This document shows, in pieces, positions 8,893 through 17,724 of a stretch of DNA of 64,000 nucleotides. Numbering within the stretch: position 1 is the first letter of the stretch; each line of letters opens with the position of its first letter. The notes under the pieces are model-generated. The model saw only the letters and a list, made by a program, of their open reading frames with translations, had not been told where the DNA came from and did no database searches. This DNA comes from G963422445 sp963422445 (lineage in GTDB: Bacteria; Pseudomonadota; Alphaproteobacteria; Thalassobaculales; Thalassobaculaceae), in contig CAXXOV010000001.1 of the NCBI GenBank assembly GCA_963422445.2, positions 248,001 to 312,000 on the forward strand, written 5' to 3'. A program made the translations under genes and the position numbers.

Positions 8893-9624
8893 TCAGAATG
8901 TCTCCTTGAACGGCCTCAGATCGACCTCGAATGTCCAGGCCGACGGATGCTGACAATGTAGTTGCCAGTAGGTCTCGGCAATCGCATCGGGGCTCAGCAA
9001 CCCGTTCTCGCCAACGCTATTCTTGCGGGCAGGTACACGGGAATTCAGCAGATCGCCGTCGATACCACCGTCGATGATGGCATGACCAACATGGACACCC
9101 TTCGGACCGAACTCCCGGGCCAGACCGGCAGCAACAGCCCTCAGACCGGCTTTTGCCGAGGCAAAGGCGAGAAACGGCGGTCGCGCCTTGACCGAAGCCG
9201 TCGCACCGGTAAACAGCAAGGTTCCCCGGCCGGCGCCAACGAGTCGTTTCCCGGCTTCACGGCCGGTGATGAAGCCACCAAGGCAACAGACCCGCCAGGC
9301 GGATTCAAAATAGTCGGCGGTCATCGAAAGCGTGTCTTGACGAAAAGCGTTGCCAGCATTGTAGACAACGAGTTCAAGCGTGCCGTCCATACGGTCAACG
9401 CTTTCGAACAGCGCTTCGACCGCGCTTTCAACCATGACATCCACGCATTGCGGTGTCGCCGTGCCGCCGCGCGAGGCAATATCGTCAGCCACAGCCTCGA
9501 CCTTCGCGGCTGTTCGGCCAACGATGATGACATGATGCCCGGCCCGTGCCGCGCGCCGGCACATCGCACCGCCAACACCATTGGTTGCGCCAACCCCCAG
9601 AACAATCGTCAACGATTGCGTCAT
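8893..9624 (-). CDS. short-chain dehydrogenase/reductase with Phe in place of the catalytic Tyr
   Basis: NAD(P)-dependent SDR-fold protein of 243 residues. The nucleotide-binding motif is GVGATNGVGGA (10-20), the NAG motif is VVYNAGNAF (about 88-94) and the catalytic Ser is probably S144 in TGATAS. The YxxxK motif is F154-A-S-A-K158, so the usual general acid tyrosine is absent. From memory of the family, a bacterial SDR subgroup with AFASAKFALRA and HVxHVVIDGGID endings shares this change; here the ending is VGHAIIDGGIDGDLL. The reaction may therefore differ from a standard alcohol/ketone oxidoreduction. It stands alone. Confidence 0.85.
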   Translation of the reverse strand: MTQSLTIVLGVGATNGVGGAMCRRAARAGHHVIIVGRTAAKVEAVADDIASRGGTATPQCVDVMVESAVEALFESVDRMDGTLELVVYNAGNAFRQDTLSMTADYFESAWRVCCLGGFITGREAGKRLVGAGRGTLLFTGATASVKARPPFLAFASAKAGLRAVAAGLAREFGPKGVHVGHAIIDGGIDGDLLNSRVPARKNSVGENGLLSPDAIAETYWQLHCQHPSAWTFEVDLRPFKETF

Positions 9625-9940
9625 GACGTCAGATCCTCACCCTGTCTTGGCTGCACAAATTACTCGCGGTGCCGAATCAAACCAGCTTCCGTGTTCGGGG
9701 TCGAGAGTAATCGAAAAATTCCGCGCCGGTCATGCCAACGACCCAACGGCGCACAGCCGGATTCGTGACAATAAGCGGTTATTCCGGGTTGCCAAGGCCG
9801 GCAAGACGTCCCACATGTCAAACTATCTGCGGTATCGGTCGGCCGGACCGCACCGCCTCGCCGTTGCTGCCCCAGTTGACGACGAGCCGGATCAAGCCCA
9901 ATATCACCGGCGGATTGGCCGTGAATTCTGGATCGTTATC
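9625..9940. other. intergenic region between SDR and TerB-J genes
   Basis: About 315 bases between divergent genes. The downstream frame is open back to 9581, but the extra residues do not resemble the family, whose members start at MSIWGK. The region is expected to hold both promoters; no element is recognised. Confidence 0.4.
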
Positions 9941-10681
9941 GTGAGCATCTGGGGCAAAATCATTGGCGGAGCGGCCGGTCTCGCCATGGGCGGTCCGATC
10001 GGCGCCCTGATCGGCGCCGCCGCCGGTCACGCGGTCGACAAAATGACCGCCACATCCACCAACCAGCCGGTTGACGAAGAGGATGCCACCCGCAAGGTCG
10101 CGTTCACCATCGGTATCATCGTTCTGTCGGCGAAGATGGCAAAAGCCGATGGCATTGTTACACGCGATGAAATTGCGGCATTCCGGGATGTGTTCCAGAT
10201 ACCACCCGAGGAAGTCCGGAATGTCGGCCGGGTTTGGGACCAGGCCCGCAAGGATGTCGCCGGATTCGAAATCTATGCCCATCAGATCGCCCGACTGTTC
10301 AATCCCGGATCGCCGGTACTCGAAGAACTGATCGGCAGCCTTCTGCATATTGCCCGTGCCGACGGCGTTCTGCACACCAACGAGACAGCTTATCTCGAAC
10401 GGGTCGCGGAGATCTTCGGATTCGATGACCACACCTTTCAGCGCTTGCTGTCCGTCTATGGCGGCGAGCCGGCCAGCGACCCCTATAGCGTTCTCGGCAT
10501 TGATCCCGCCGTCAGCGACAATGAGGTCAAGGTCGCCTACCGCAGGCTGACCCGTGAACATCACCCCGACCGGCTGATTGCCGACGGCATGCCCGAAGAA
10601 TTTGTCCGGCAAGCCAATGACAAGATGGCCGCCATCAATGTCGCCTATGACGAAATTGTCAGGCTCCGGGGTCTGAACTGA
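9941..10681 (+). CDS. TerB-domain and DnaJ-domain protein (DjlA-like co-chaperone)
   Basis: Protein of 246 residues with three parts: a glycine/alanine-rich N-terminal hydrophobic segment (7-31), a TerB-like helical domain (about 50-170), and a C-terminal J domain (about 180-246) with the HPD motif at 208-210 (REHHPDRL). The order matches DjlA-type co-chaperones, which stimulate the ATPase of DnaK at the membrane. I chose the GTG at 9941 because alphaproteobacterial members begin MSIWGKIIGG. The acidic residues of TerB are seen in AKADGIVTRDEI and ARADGVLHTNE. It converges with moaA. Confidence 0.85.
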   Translation: MSIWGKIIGGAAGLAMGGPIGALIGAAAGHAVDKMTATSTNQPVDEEDATRKVAFTIGIIVLSAKMAKADGIVTRDEIAAFRDVFQIPPEEVRNVGRVWDQARKDVAGFEIYAHQIARLFNPGSPVLEELIGSLLHIARADGVLHTNETAYLERVAEIFGFDDHTFQRLLSVYGGEPASDPYSVLGIDPAVSDNEVKVAYRRLTREHHPDRLIADGMPEEFVRQANDKMAAINVAYDEIVRLRGLN

Positions 10682-10697
10682 AGAAACGGATCTCCGG

Positions 10698-11690
10698 TCA
10701 GCCGCCGGTAACGCTCATATGCCGGCTGACCGCCGGACCGCGGCGGCGCCGGTCGACAATGAAGTCATGACCTTTCGGCTTGCGGGCAATGCCGGCATGG
10801 ATCGCATCGATCACGACCGCATCCGCTTCCGAGCGGCGCAACGGCTCACGCAGATCGACCGCATCATCCTGACCAAGACACATGTAAAGCGTGCCGGTAC
10901 ATGTCAGTCGGACCCGGTTGCAGGACTCGCAGAAGTTATGGGTCAGCGGGGTAATGAAACCGAGACGCCCGCCGGTCTCGGCCACGTCGACATAGCGGGC
11001 CGGTCCGCCGGACTTGTACGCGTTATCGGTCAGCGTGAAACGCTCGGCAAGGCGCGCCCGGACCATCGACAACGGAAGATACTGGTCAAGCCGGGTCTCG
11101 CCGCCTATGTCACCCATCGGCATGACTTCGATAATTGTCATATCGTAGCCGCGGTCACCGGCCCATTGCAGCATGTCACCGAGCTCCATGTCGTTGACAC
11201 CGCGCAAGGCGACCGCGTTGATCTTGACCTTCAGACCTGCCGCATCGGCTGCATCCAGACCGTCCAGAACCTGTTCGAGCCGACCCCAGCGGGTGATGGC
11301 GCGGAATTTTTCGGCATCCAGCGTGTCGATCGATACATTGATCCTGCGGACACCGCATTTCGCCAAGTCTTCAGCGTAACGCGGCAGCTGGCTGCCATTG
11401 GTCGTAACCGTCAGTTCATCGAGGGCGCCACTCTCAAGGTAGGCCGACAGACCGCGAAACAGGCTCATGATGTTCTTGCGGACCAACGGTTCGCCCCCGG
11501 TCAGACGCAGCTTCCGGACCCCGAGGCCGACAAAGACGCCACACAAGCGTTCCAGATCTTCAAGGCTGAGAACATCCTTCTTCGGCAGGAACGTCATGTC
11601 TTCCGACATGCAATAGACGCAGCGAAAATCGCAACGGTCGGTAACCGAAACGCGCAAATAGTCGATGGTGCGTCCGTAAGGATCAAGCAT
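10698..11690 (-). CDS. moaA: GTP 3',8-cyclase MoaA
   Basis: Radical-SAM enzyme converting GTP to 3',8-cyclo-GTP in the first step of molybdenum cofactor synthesis. The 330 residues include the SAM-binding CxxxCxxC motif C20-x3-C24-x2-C27 (DRCDFRCVYC) and the GGEP motif (LTGGEPLVRK). The C-terminal iron-sulfur cluster cysteines are in NFCESCNRVRLTCTGTLYMC. The conserved terminal GG is present (SVTGG). No other moa gene is adjacent, so the pathway is completed elsewhere. Confidence 0.95.
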   Translation of the reverse strand: MLDPYGRTIDYLRVSVTDRCDFRCVYCMSEDMTFLPKKDVLSLEDLERLCGVFVGLGVRKLRLTGGEPLVRKNIMSLFRGLSAYLESGALDELTVTTNGSQLPRYAEDLAKCGVRRINVSIDTLDAEKFRAITRWGRLEQVLDGLDAADAAGLKVKINAVALRGVNDMELGDMLQWAGDRGYDMTIIEVMPMGDIGGETRLDQYLPLSMVRARLAERFTLTDNAYKSGGPARYVDVAETGGRLGFITPLTHNFCESCNRVRLTCTGTLYMCLGQDDAVDLREPLRRSEADAVVIDAIHAGIARKPKGHDFIVDRRRRGPAVSRHMSVTGG

Positions 11691-11887
11691 TGGGGTCTCT
11701 CACCGGAAAATGCCACGCCTGTTGGCCGGCATTGTTACCTGTTCAATATAGGCGTGCGCAACGGCCCACGCAATGGCCGGCGGATCGCAACCGGGCCATG
11801 ACACGATTCGACTGTTGCGCCGCGCCGCCAATCATTCCGGATCCGGTGATCCCGCTCTTCCGAAGATTTGCAGCCATCTGGTCTGGT

Positions 11888-12356
11888 CTATCCCTCCACG
11901 ATCGCATCGCTGACACGACCACCGCCGTTGCCGTAGTAGGATTGCCTGCGGCCAACCGCCCGGAAACCGAATTTCGCATAGAGGCGACAGGCAGCATGAT
12001 TGGAAATCCCGACTTCAAGAAATACCTGCCGGGTCCCGCTGCTGGCCATCACTTCCAATGCCCGCAACAACAACATCGTCGCAACGCCGCAGCGGCGCCC
12101 GGACGCCGAGAGACAGGATCTCGCCATCACCGCACAATGTCCTGAACAGGACATAACCATCGATACGTTCGGGGCCGCCGGACCGGCGGACCCTGCAAAC
12201 AAGACATTCCAAGCCGTCCTGCCGAAGCATGTCACGAATAGCGGATTCAAACCACACGGCGCCAGCGCGGCAATCCTGAAGCACCATTACGGCAGACAGA
12301 TAGCGCGCTGGCGATCGTGCTGGCGCAAACCGGACAATCGCGTCATGCGGTTTCAA
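11888..12356 (-). pseudogene. rimI: ribosomal protein S18 alanine N-acetyltransferase RimI, frameshifted
   Basis: GNAT acetyltransferase expected downstream of tsaB. The reading begins at a TTG (12354-12356) overlapping the tsaB stop and gives the N-terminal half through GDGEILSLGVRAPLRR. The second half continues in another frame as GVATMLLLRALEVM, then VFLEVGISNHAACRLYAKFG and VGRRQSYYGNGGGRV to the stop at 11888. The junction is at the acetyl-CoA-binding R/QxxGxG/A loop, near 12090, so neither piece alone could work. It is either a true frameshift or a sequencing error; the raw reads would decide. Confidence 0.8.
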
Positions 12357-13069
12357 CGATCCGCGACCGTGGCGTAGGGGCGGCCCAGATAATCGGGCAC
12401 GAGGCCTGAAACGTAGCCGGTCCCGGCTATCCCGGAAGACTCGAGCGTCTCGATCGCAAGCCAGGCGACATCGACGGCATCGGGCGGTTCGGCAGCGCCG
12501 CAGGACACCGACACGTTTTTGGAAGCCAACAGCGGAGCAAGTGTTTCAACGCTCCGCAAGACGGCGTCCCCAACCAGTCGGACATGATCCTCAGCCAATG
12601 CCAAAACCGCCAGTTGCCCGGCGAACGTCACTGGCGGAATGACCGACGCCGGTATGACCGTACCGCCACCACGACGAACCGCCTTGACATAGATATCATC
12701 GCGCCGCGTTTCGAGAACCATTGCCATGATCGTCCAGTCGGTCGCACCGGCGTCGCGAGTCCCGCGTCGGGCCACAGCGTCAAAGCAGGAGACACCGATC
12801 AGGGGCCGATCGATGGCAAGCGCAAGCCCCTTTGCCGCCGCCAGTCCGATACGGATGCCGGTAAACGATCCCGGCCCGGTTGTCACAGCCACCCCCGCTA
12901 GCCGCGACAACGAAGGTTTGAACTCTTCGAGCGTCTCGGCGAGCAGTTGCGGCAGCACCATGGCGTGGCCGGTACGAAATCCTCTCCGGTGCCGAAGCTC
13001 GGACACGCCATTCTCCAGCGATGCCACGGAACAGCCGTCAGCTGAGGAATCCATTGCGAGAATCAGCAT
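12353..13069 (-). CDS. tsaB: tRNA threonylcarbamoyladenosine biosynthesis protein TsaB
   Basis: Partner of TsaD in making the t6A modification at position 37 of ANN-decoding tRNAs. The protein of 238 residues starts MLILAMDSSADGCSVA and carries HAMVLPQLL and the signature VTTGPGSFTGIRIGLAAAKGL. The frame is open another 48 codons upstream, but family members start at this methionine. The stop overlaps the start of the rimI pseudogene, the usual tsaB-rimI arrangement. Confidence 0.92.
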   Translation of the reverse strand: MLILAMDSSADGCSVASLENGVSELRHRRGFRTGHAMVLPQLLAETLEEFKPSLSRLAGVAVTTGPGSFTGIRIGLAAAKGLALAIDRPLIGVSCFDAVARRGTRDAGATDWTIMAMVLETRRDDIYVKAVRRGGGTVIPASVIPPVTFAGQLAVLALAEDHVRLVGDAVLRSVETLAPLLASKNVSVSCGAAEPPDAVDVAWLAIETLESSGIAGTGYVSGLVPDYLGRPYATVADR

Positions 13070-13195
13070 GTATAATCGCGATATGGTGATGCCGAATCTA
13101 TTCTGCGGCCGGTTGTGCGTAATGATCTGGAAACCAAATGCCTTGTCCGCGTAAAGTCTGCTGTTCGCCTGCGTTCCATGATGGAAAACGAAACG

Positions 13196-14242
13196 ATGAC
13201 GATCGAATGCCAACGATCTTCAATCTGGCCTGCCGCGCTTGCCACAGGATGCATCCTGACGATGGGGCCAATCTTCGCTACCCTAACACAGGCTAGCGAA
13301 CCGGCAGCCGTGATTCTGCTCTACAACCGTTTCGGCGACCCGCGGCTCCCGGCGATAAACGTTCGGCTCGAACAGTTCGAAGCCCATCTTGAGGAACTCG
13401 CCAATCCGCGGTACACAGTCCTTCCGGTCCCCGAAATCGTCAGGGCGTTGAAGAATAGTGAATCACTTCCCGACCGGACAATTGGCATCACGATAGATGA
13501 CAGCTATTCTTCTGTCTATCACGAGGCATGGCCGCGACTGCGGGACGCCGGCTTTCCATTCACCCTGTTCGTTGCCCCCGGCCGTGTCGACCGGGCAGCG
13601 GCCGACAACATGACCTGGGAGCAGATTGCGGAGCTGCAGCAGGCCGGCGTGACAATCGGCAACCACACCCGAACCCGGCGGCGGCTTCCAGGACTGGCGC
13701 CCGTAGCAGCAGGACGCGAGATTGACGATGCGAATTTGCGTCTTGCCGCGGAACTCCCAGCCGGACCGGCCATGTTGTTTGCCTACCCCTATGGAGAATT
13801 CAGCCTGCAAAACCGCGACCAGGTGATCAATCGCGGCTATGCTGCGGCATTCGGTCAGCATTCCGGCGTGGTCGGCCCGGGATCCGACAGATTTAGCCTG
13901 CCGCGGTTCGGAATGAACGAAAAATATGCCGACATCGACCGCTTTCGACTAATCGTCAACGCCCTGCCGTTGCAGGTCAGCGATATCCTTCCGGTCAGCC
14001 CGATCCTGACCGACAATCCGCCAGCCTTCGGATTCATGGTCGATCCGAAAGTCGGCAAGCTCAATACCCTCGCCTGTTTTGAATCCAATACGGGGGCCGT
14101 CAAGCTGGAGTTTCTCGAACACCGGATCGAAGCGCGGTTCAGCAAACCGTTTCCGCCCGGACGCATCCGGGTCAACTGCACGATGCGCGGGCCGGAAGGG
14201 CGATGGCGTTGGTTTGGCAGACATTTCATGGCAAATCAATAA
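13196..14242 (+). CDS. secreted polysaccharide deacetylase-like protein with incomplete metal site
   Basis: NodB-homology carbohydrate esterase 4 family member of about 348 residues, which would remove N-acetyl groups from a cell-envelope polysaccharide. An N-terminal hydrophobic stretch (about 11-33, ending near TQASEP) suggests export. The NodB domain shows TIGITIDDSYSSVY (D101, D102), FTLFVAPGRVD, VTIGNHTRTRRRL and FAYPYGEFS. The metal-binding HxxxH is H157-T-R-T-R161, so the second histidine is arginine. The C-terminal 100 residues form a separate region of unknown function. ATG 13196 and ATG 13181 are both possible starts. Confidence 0.78.
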   Translation: MTIECQRSSIWPAALATGCILTMGPIFATLTQASEPAAVILLYNRFGDPRLPAINVRLEQFEAHLEELANPRYTVLPVPEIVRALKNSESLPDRTIGITIDDSYSSVYHEAWPRLRDAGFPFTLFVAPGRVDRAAADNMTWEQIAELQQAGVTIGNHTRTRRRLPGLAPVAAGREIDDANLRLAAELPAGPAMLFAYPYGEFSLQNRDQVINRGYAAAFGQHSGVVGPGSDRFSLPRFGMNEKYADIDRFRLIVNALPLQVSDILPVSPILTDNPPAFGFMVDPKVGKLNTLACFESNTGAVKLEFLEHRIEARFSKPFPPGRIRVNCTMRGPEGRWRWFGRHFMANQ

Positions 14243-14368
14243 GATCTTGACGCCGGGATAGTCCTGGAATGATGACCGGGCGACGCAACCCTTGATCTGG
14301 AGCGTGACTTCTGCCAAATATAGACCTTCCCTGGAACCCGCGCCGGCAATCCGGCGGAGGAGCCGTAG

Positions 14369-14932
14369 ATGTTTATTCAGACCGAGGAAACCCCGAATCC
14401 GGCAACGTTGAAGTTCTTGCCAGGTCGGGACGTTTTTCCGGGCGGCAGCCTGGATTTCCGCTCCGAGGAAGAAACCGGCTGCTCGCCGCTTGCCCGGGCG
14501 CTATTCCAGATCGATGGTGTTGTCGGTGTGTTTCTGGCCGATGATTTCGTGACCGTCGCCAAGCGCGACGACAAGGAATGGTACCTGATGAAACCAGCGA
14601 TCCTCGGAATCATCATGGAACACTTCACGGCAGGACGGCCGGTGATTCTCGCCGATCAGGCCGCCAGCGACCAGAACGTTGTCGATGAAGACGACGATGA
14701 AGTCGTCGCCCAGATCAAGGAACTCCTCTATACCCGGGTTCGGCCCGCGGTAGCGCAGGACGGCGGTGATATCGTCTTTGAGGGTTTCGATCAGGGCGTC
14801 GTGACGCTGCAAATGCGCGGCGCCTGTGCCGGATGTCCGAGTTCGACGGCGACACTGAAGATGGGTATCGAGAACATGCTGCGCCATTACATTCCCGAAG
14901 TCCGGGAAGTGCGCGCATCAGGAATGTTCTGA
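14369..14932 (+). CDS. NifU-family iron-sulfur scaffold (NfuA-like)
   Basis: Iron-sulfur carrier of 187 residues. The Nfu N-terminal domain (1-90) starts with MFIQTEETPNPATLKFLPG. An acidic linker (VDEDDDEVV, about 105-113) leads to the NifU C-terminal domain with the cluster-binding CxxC at C153 and C156 (RGACAGCPSST). It delivers 4Fe-4S clusters to target enzymes such as MoaA and other radical-SAM proteins. An AGGAG-like site (GGCGGAGGAGCC) lies before the start. The position between tsaB/rimI and trpS is common in Alphaproteobacteria. Confidence 0.93.
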   Translation: MFIQTEETPNPATLKFLPGRDVFPGGSLDFRSEEETGCSPLARALFQIDGVVGVFLADDFVTVAKRDDKEWYLMKPAILGIIMEHFTAGRPVILADQAASDQNVVDEDDDEVVAQIKELLYTRVRPAVAQDGGDIVFEGFDQGVVTLQMRGACAGCPSSTATLKMGIENMLRHYIPEVREVRASGMF

Positions 14933-15017
14933 CGACGAAACCGCCAATCCCGATCATACCGCCCGAAACGGCAGCTGCAAACCGCCGCAACACGGCGTCG
15001 CGGAGCACAGTCCGCGT

Positions 15018-16016
15018 TTACAGCCTCAGGAAGCCGACAATATCCTGCGCCTCGCGGACCACCGGACCGGCGATGGCGCGGGCCTTATCGACACCGCGGG
15101 CGAGAATTTTGTCGACCTCGTCGGCCGCCGCCATCAGACGCTGCATCTCGTCGCCGATCGGCCCGAGCGTCGCGACCGCGAGATCGGAAAGTTGTCGCTT
15201 GAAGTCGCCGAACCCCATGCCCCCGTGCTCGATAATGACACGTTCGACCGGGCAGTCGGCCAGCGCGGCATAAATCGTCACGAGATTGGCTGCCTCAGGA
15301 CGTTCCTCAAGCCCGTCCGGCGAGTCCGGCAAGGGCAGCGGATCCGTTTTGGCCCGGCGAATTTTGCGCGCGATGGCATCCGGGCCATCAATCATGTTGA
15401 TGCGCGAGTAGTCCGACGGATCCGATTTGCTCATCTTGCGGGTTCCGTCGCGCAAGCTCATAATCCGCGCAGCCTCGGCTTGGATTCGGGGTTCCGGTAA
15501 CGGGAAATATGCGACGCCAAACATCGAATTGAACGCCTGCGCAATATCACGTGACAGCTCGATATGCTGCTTCTGATCCTCACCGACCGGGACATCGGTC
15601 GCCTTGTAAGCCAGAATGTCGGCCGCTTGCAGAACCGGGTAGGTGTAAAGGCCAACCGTGGCGCCTTCGCGGTCCTTGCCGGCCTTTTCCTTAAACTGGG
15701 TCATCCGGTTAAGCCAGCCGAGCCGGGCGACGCAATTGAACAGCCAGGCCAGTTCCGCGTGTTCCGGCACCTGACTCTGGTTGAAGATAATACAGGTGTC
15801 GGGATCAACACCGCCTGCGATCACTCCGGCCACGACCTCGCGCGTCGCTCGACGCAGTTCTTCGGGATCCTGCGGCAGCGTGATCGCATGCAGATCGACA
15901 ACGCAGTAGATGCATTCGTGGTCACGTTGCATCCGTGCCCAGTTCCGGATCGCACCCAGATAGTTTCCAAGCTGGAGATTCCCCGAAGGCTGAATGCCCG
16001 AGAAGATCCGGTTCAT
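15018..16016 (-). CDS. trpS: tryptophanyl-tRNA synthetase
   Basis: Class I aminoacyl-tRNA synthetase of 332 residues, charging tRNA-Trp. The first signature appears as GIQPSGNLQLGNYLGAIRNW and the KMSKS loop as TRKMSKSDPSD. Other TrpS features are YPVLQAADILAYKATDVPVG and DQKQHIELSRDIAQAFN. It lies on the same strand as murJ and glnD, 85 bases downstream of murJ, a conserved alphaproteobacterial order. Confidence 0.96.
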   Translation of the reverse strand: MNRIFSGIQPSGNLQLGNYLGAIRNWARMQRDHECIYCVVDLHAITLPQDPEELRRATREVVAGVIAGGVDPDTCIIFNQSQVPEHAELAWLFNCVARLGWLNRMTQFKEKAGKDREGATVGLYTYPVLQAADILAYKATDVPVGEDQKQHIELSRDIAQAFNSMFGVAYFPLPEPRIQAEAARIMSLRDGTRKMSKSDPSDYSRINMIDGPDAIARKIRRAKTDPLPLPDSPDGLEERPEAANLVTIYAALADCPVERVIIEHGGMGFGDFKRQLSDLAVATLGPIGDEMQRLMAAADEVDKILARGVDKARAIAGPVVREAQDIVGFLRL

Positions 16017-16101
16017 GGGAGTGATCCCGTTCTTGCTGAAGACCGGACGGACTTATCGCGGCATGACGGCAGAAGGTCAAGAGCCGGAGTGACCCGCCGG
16101 A

Positions 16102-17658
16102 TCATGATGTCGGGGCTAGTCGGCGCAGGATCGCACGTATCTGATCGATCCGAACGACGCCGAACAGAACGACAATGGTAGCAAACAGTGCCATGCCACC
16201 GATCACCAGAACTGCGAGCGCGCTTGCGGCCTGCAACACCGATCCCTGCAACCAGGCTGCCAGCTGCGATGCCGCGAGGAACAATCCGCCGGCCATCACC
16301 CCCGCGGCCAGCATCATGCGCCAGAGCCGGACCCGAACCGGCGCGCCAATCAAATAGAATCCGCGCCGCCGCAAGAGCCATAGCAACGCCGCCGTATTCA
16401 CCCAGGCTGCGATCGACGTTGCCATCGCCAGACCGACATGGGCGTAATACTGCATCAGAATCAGATTCAGGATCAGGTTCAGCGCAACCGCGGCCGCGGC
16501 AACCTTGACCGGCGTCGCGATGTCCTGGCGGGCATAGAAGCCTGGCTGAAGCACCTTGATCAGCACGAAGGCCGGGAGCCCAGCGGCATAAGCCAGCAAA
16601 GCGTCGGCTGTCGCCGATGCGGCGACAGCGTCAAACACGCCATAACCAAACAGAATCGTGACGATCGGCAGGGCCAGAACCATCAGGCCCGCGGCCGCGG
16701 GCAAGCCCAGCAACATGCCGAATTCGAGGGCCTGGTTCTGGCTGTCTTCGGCGCCCTGATCTTCACCTGCGCGAATCTGGCGCGCCAAGCCCGGCAACAG
16801 CGCTGTTCCGATCGCGATGCCGACGACTCCCAGCGGCAATTGATTGACCCGGTCAGCGTAGTAAAGAACGGAGACCGCGCCAGTCGGCAAGGTCGACGCC
16901 AGGATCACGTCGATCAGCAGATTGACCTGCACCACGGCCGCGCCAAGTGCCGCTGGTACCATCAAACGGCACAAGCGCGCGACACCGGGTGTCCAGCGCG
17001 GCAACCGCCACCGCACCGTCACGTCGTTGCGGCGGCAGACTGCAGCCAGCCAGAGAAACTGAACGACACCGGCGACAGCGACTCCCCAGGCGAGGGCATA
17101 TCCCGGGTTTTTCAGACTGCCGGCAAAAATTGTCATCGCCGCGATCAACACCAGATTCAGAAGAATCGGTGCTGCCGCCATGGCGGCAAATCTGCCGATA
17201 CTGTTCAGAACCCCGCCGAGCAAGGCTGAAAGCGACACTACCGGCATGTAGAAAAACGCTATGCGCGCCAATTCCACCGCGAGATCGTACCGCTCCGGTG
17301 TCCTGGCGAAGCCAGGCGCGAGCACATGCATGAACGCAGGCATGAAAATGACGATGCCAAGGGTGACGGCAAACAACACGACCGCCATCATCGCGAAAGC
17401 CTCTTCGGCCAGACGCAATGCCGCGCTTTTACCATCGCCTTGGAGGATTCCGACAAAGAGCGGCACGAAGGCGACCGAAAATGCACCCTCGGCCGTCAGG
17501 CGTCGAAAAAAGTTCGGGAACTTGAATGCCACCAAAAACGCATCGGCGACGGGGCCGGCGCCAAGCGTCGTGGCAATCAGGATGTCGCGCAGAAAGCCGG
17601 TGATCCGGCTGATCATCGTATAGCCACCAACGGTGGTCATATTCCGAACGACTGACAT
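16102..17658 (-). CDS. murJ: lipid II flippase MurJ
   Basis: Inner-membrane MOP-superfamily flippase of 518 residues carrying lipid II across the membrane for peptidoglycan synthesis. The start is diagnostic: SVVRNMTTVGGYTMISRITG, then FLRDILIATTLGAG and FKFPNFFRRLTAEGAFSVAF. About 14 hydrophobic segments follow, including the MurJ stretch VVQVNLLIDVILASTLP and DRVNQLPLGVVGIAIGTALL. It sits between glnD and trpS on the same strand and is probably co-transcribed with them. Confidence 0.95.
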   Translation of the reverse strand: MSVVRNMTTVGGYTMISRITGFLRDILIATTLGAGPVADAFLVAFKFPNFFRRLTAEGAFSVAFVPLFVGILQGDGKSAALRLAEEAFAMMAVVLFAVTLGIVIFMPAFMHVLAPGFARTPERYDLAVELARIAFFYMPVVSLSALLGGVLNSIGRFAAMAAAPILLNLVLIAAMTIFAGSLKNPGYALAWGVAVAGVVQFLWLAAVCRRNDVTVRWRLPRWTPGVARLCRLMVPAALGAAVVQVNLLIDVILASTLPTGAVSVLYYADRVNQLPLGVVGIAIGTALLPGLARQIRAGEDQGAEDSQNQALEFGMLLGLPAAAGLMVLALPIVTILFGYGVFDAVAASATADALLAYAAGLPAFVLIKVLQPGFYARQDIATPVKVAAAAVALNLILNLILMQYYAHVGLAMATSIAAWVNTAALLWLLRRRGFYLIGAPVRVRLWRMMLAAGVMAGGLFLAASQLAAWLQGSVLQAASALAVLVIGGMALFATIVVLFGVVRIDQIRAILRRLAPTS

Positions 17659-17724
17659 TCTCAGCGTCCACGCGCCTCAGATGCTGAGTCGGCCGGCAAC
17701 AGGAGCGGCCCGATCATCGCCACG

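Noticed and set aside
9581..9940. N-terminal extension of the TerB-J protein
   Set aside because: The frame is open, but family members start at MSIWGK, and the extension overlaps the 5' end of the divergent SDR gene.
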